NCBI GenBank assembly: GCA_947627115.1
Contig: CANQUQ010000021.1
Coordinates: 1 to 39,274 of the forward strand
Length of the DNA: 39,274 nucleotides
Source of the DNA: an uncultured Acetatifactor sp.
GTDB lineage: Bacteria > Bacillota > Clostridia > Lachnospirales > Lachnospiraceae
Reading direction: 5' to 3'
The notes under the pieces are model-generated. The model saw nothing but the letters and a program-made list of their open reading frames with translations, was not told the DNA's origin and did not search any database. The position numbers and the translations under genes are program-made. Below, piece by piece: positions 39,209 to 39,274 of this stretch. Numbering within the stretch: the first letter of the stretch is position 1; each line of letters opens with the position of its first letter.

Positions 39209-39274
39209 CTACGCAAATTTACGGGCAAATGGTGTAGTAATTGGTGTAGTAAACTTCTTAATTTTTAACCTGAT
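39209..39274 (-). CDS. C-terminal tail of a probable tyrosine integrase (partial)
   Basis: The minus strand is open from the edge to a TAG at 39211-39209 and encodes ...KKFTTPITTPFARKFA (21 residues visible). Repeats of the type F/L-TTP-x-TTP are a common tail of phage and ICE tyrosine integrases in Clostridia, but this is recalled family knowledge from a very short stretch. The catalytic domain lies outside the window. The two TTACTACACC copies (39230-39251, reverse strand) encode the repeat. Confidence 0.35.
   Translation of the reverse strand: MRLKIKKFTTPITTPFARKFA

Noticed and set aside
1..39274. CRISPR array, insertion sequence or toxin-antitoxin pair
   Set aside because: No regularly spaced repeats, no terminal inverted repeats with a transposase frame and no recognisable toxin-antitoxin pair were seen. 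The only tandem repeats are the short arrays at 16751-16818 and 37614-37655.

Overview
The window reads as chromosomal DNA of a Clostridia (Firmicutes) bacterium, most likely a Lachnospiraceae member. The reasons are strong AGGAGG-type ribosome sites with frequent TTG and GTG starts, many TTGNNN-17-TANNNT promoters, an FMN-riboswitch-controlled ECF riboflavin transporter gene, phosphate butyryltransferase next to butyrate kinase, the MEP isoprenoid gene ispD, a GntR/YtrA-type ABC operon and a DUF975 membrane protein. The family-level assignment is inference. Nearly all genes lie on the minus strand. The exceptions are a MATE efflux gene (590-1951) and a three-gene cluster (19569-21360).

Layout. 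1-470: two tRNA-Ser genes (anticodons GGA and TGA) with their own promoter, running leftwards into a spacer that may lead to an rRNA operon beyond the edge. 590-8162: the MATE pump, then a housekeeping block of ispD, tsaD, a membrane-anchored unknown, RNase Z, a small zinc-ribbon protein, rimI, tsaB, tsaE and a YcxB-like membrane protein. Three t6A tRNA-modification genes (tsaD, tsaB, tsaE) fall in this block. 8214-11767: a MacAB-like tripartite exporter operon of ATPase, HlyD-type adaptor and FtsX-type permease. 11864-13000: an FMN riboswitch with promoter and terminator in front of ribU. 13007-16818: a heterodimeric ABC exporter pair preceded by an 18-bp tandem repeat. 16894-19437: tex. 19488-21360, plus strand: a small two-helix membrane protein, an HExxH protein with two CxxC pairs, and a DUF975 membrane protein. 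21373-22574: prfB with its +1 programmed frameshift. 22632-25287: secA.

25321-31822 is a Ytr-like operon of a GntR repressor, two ATPases and three permease-type proteins. Its promoter overlaps a perfect 27-bp palindrome at the -10 box. 31839-35315 holds a membrane-bound XRE regulator, a HerA/DUF853-type ATPase with a long coiled-coil tail, and a flavodoxin-fold reductase. 35384-37835 is the ptb-buk butyrate pathway (butyryl-CoA to butyryl-phosphate to butyrate plus ATP). Both genes have in-frame, stop-free sequence upstream of their conventional starts. 37916-39102 holds a HAD phosphatase and a low-molecular-weight tyrosine phosphatase. At the right edge a 21-codon tail resembling the C-terminus of a tyrosine integrase suggests that an integrated element begins just outside the window.

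I see no CRISPR array, insertion sequence or complete mobile element. Most of the window is core genome. The parts most worth a second look are the HExxH cluster, the Ytr-like operon and its operator, the ptb-buk in-frame leaders, the promoter-hairpin leader in front of the YcxB gene, and the integrase edge.
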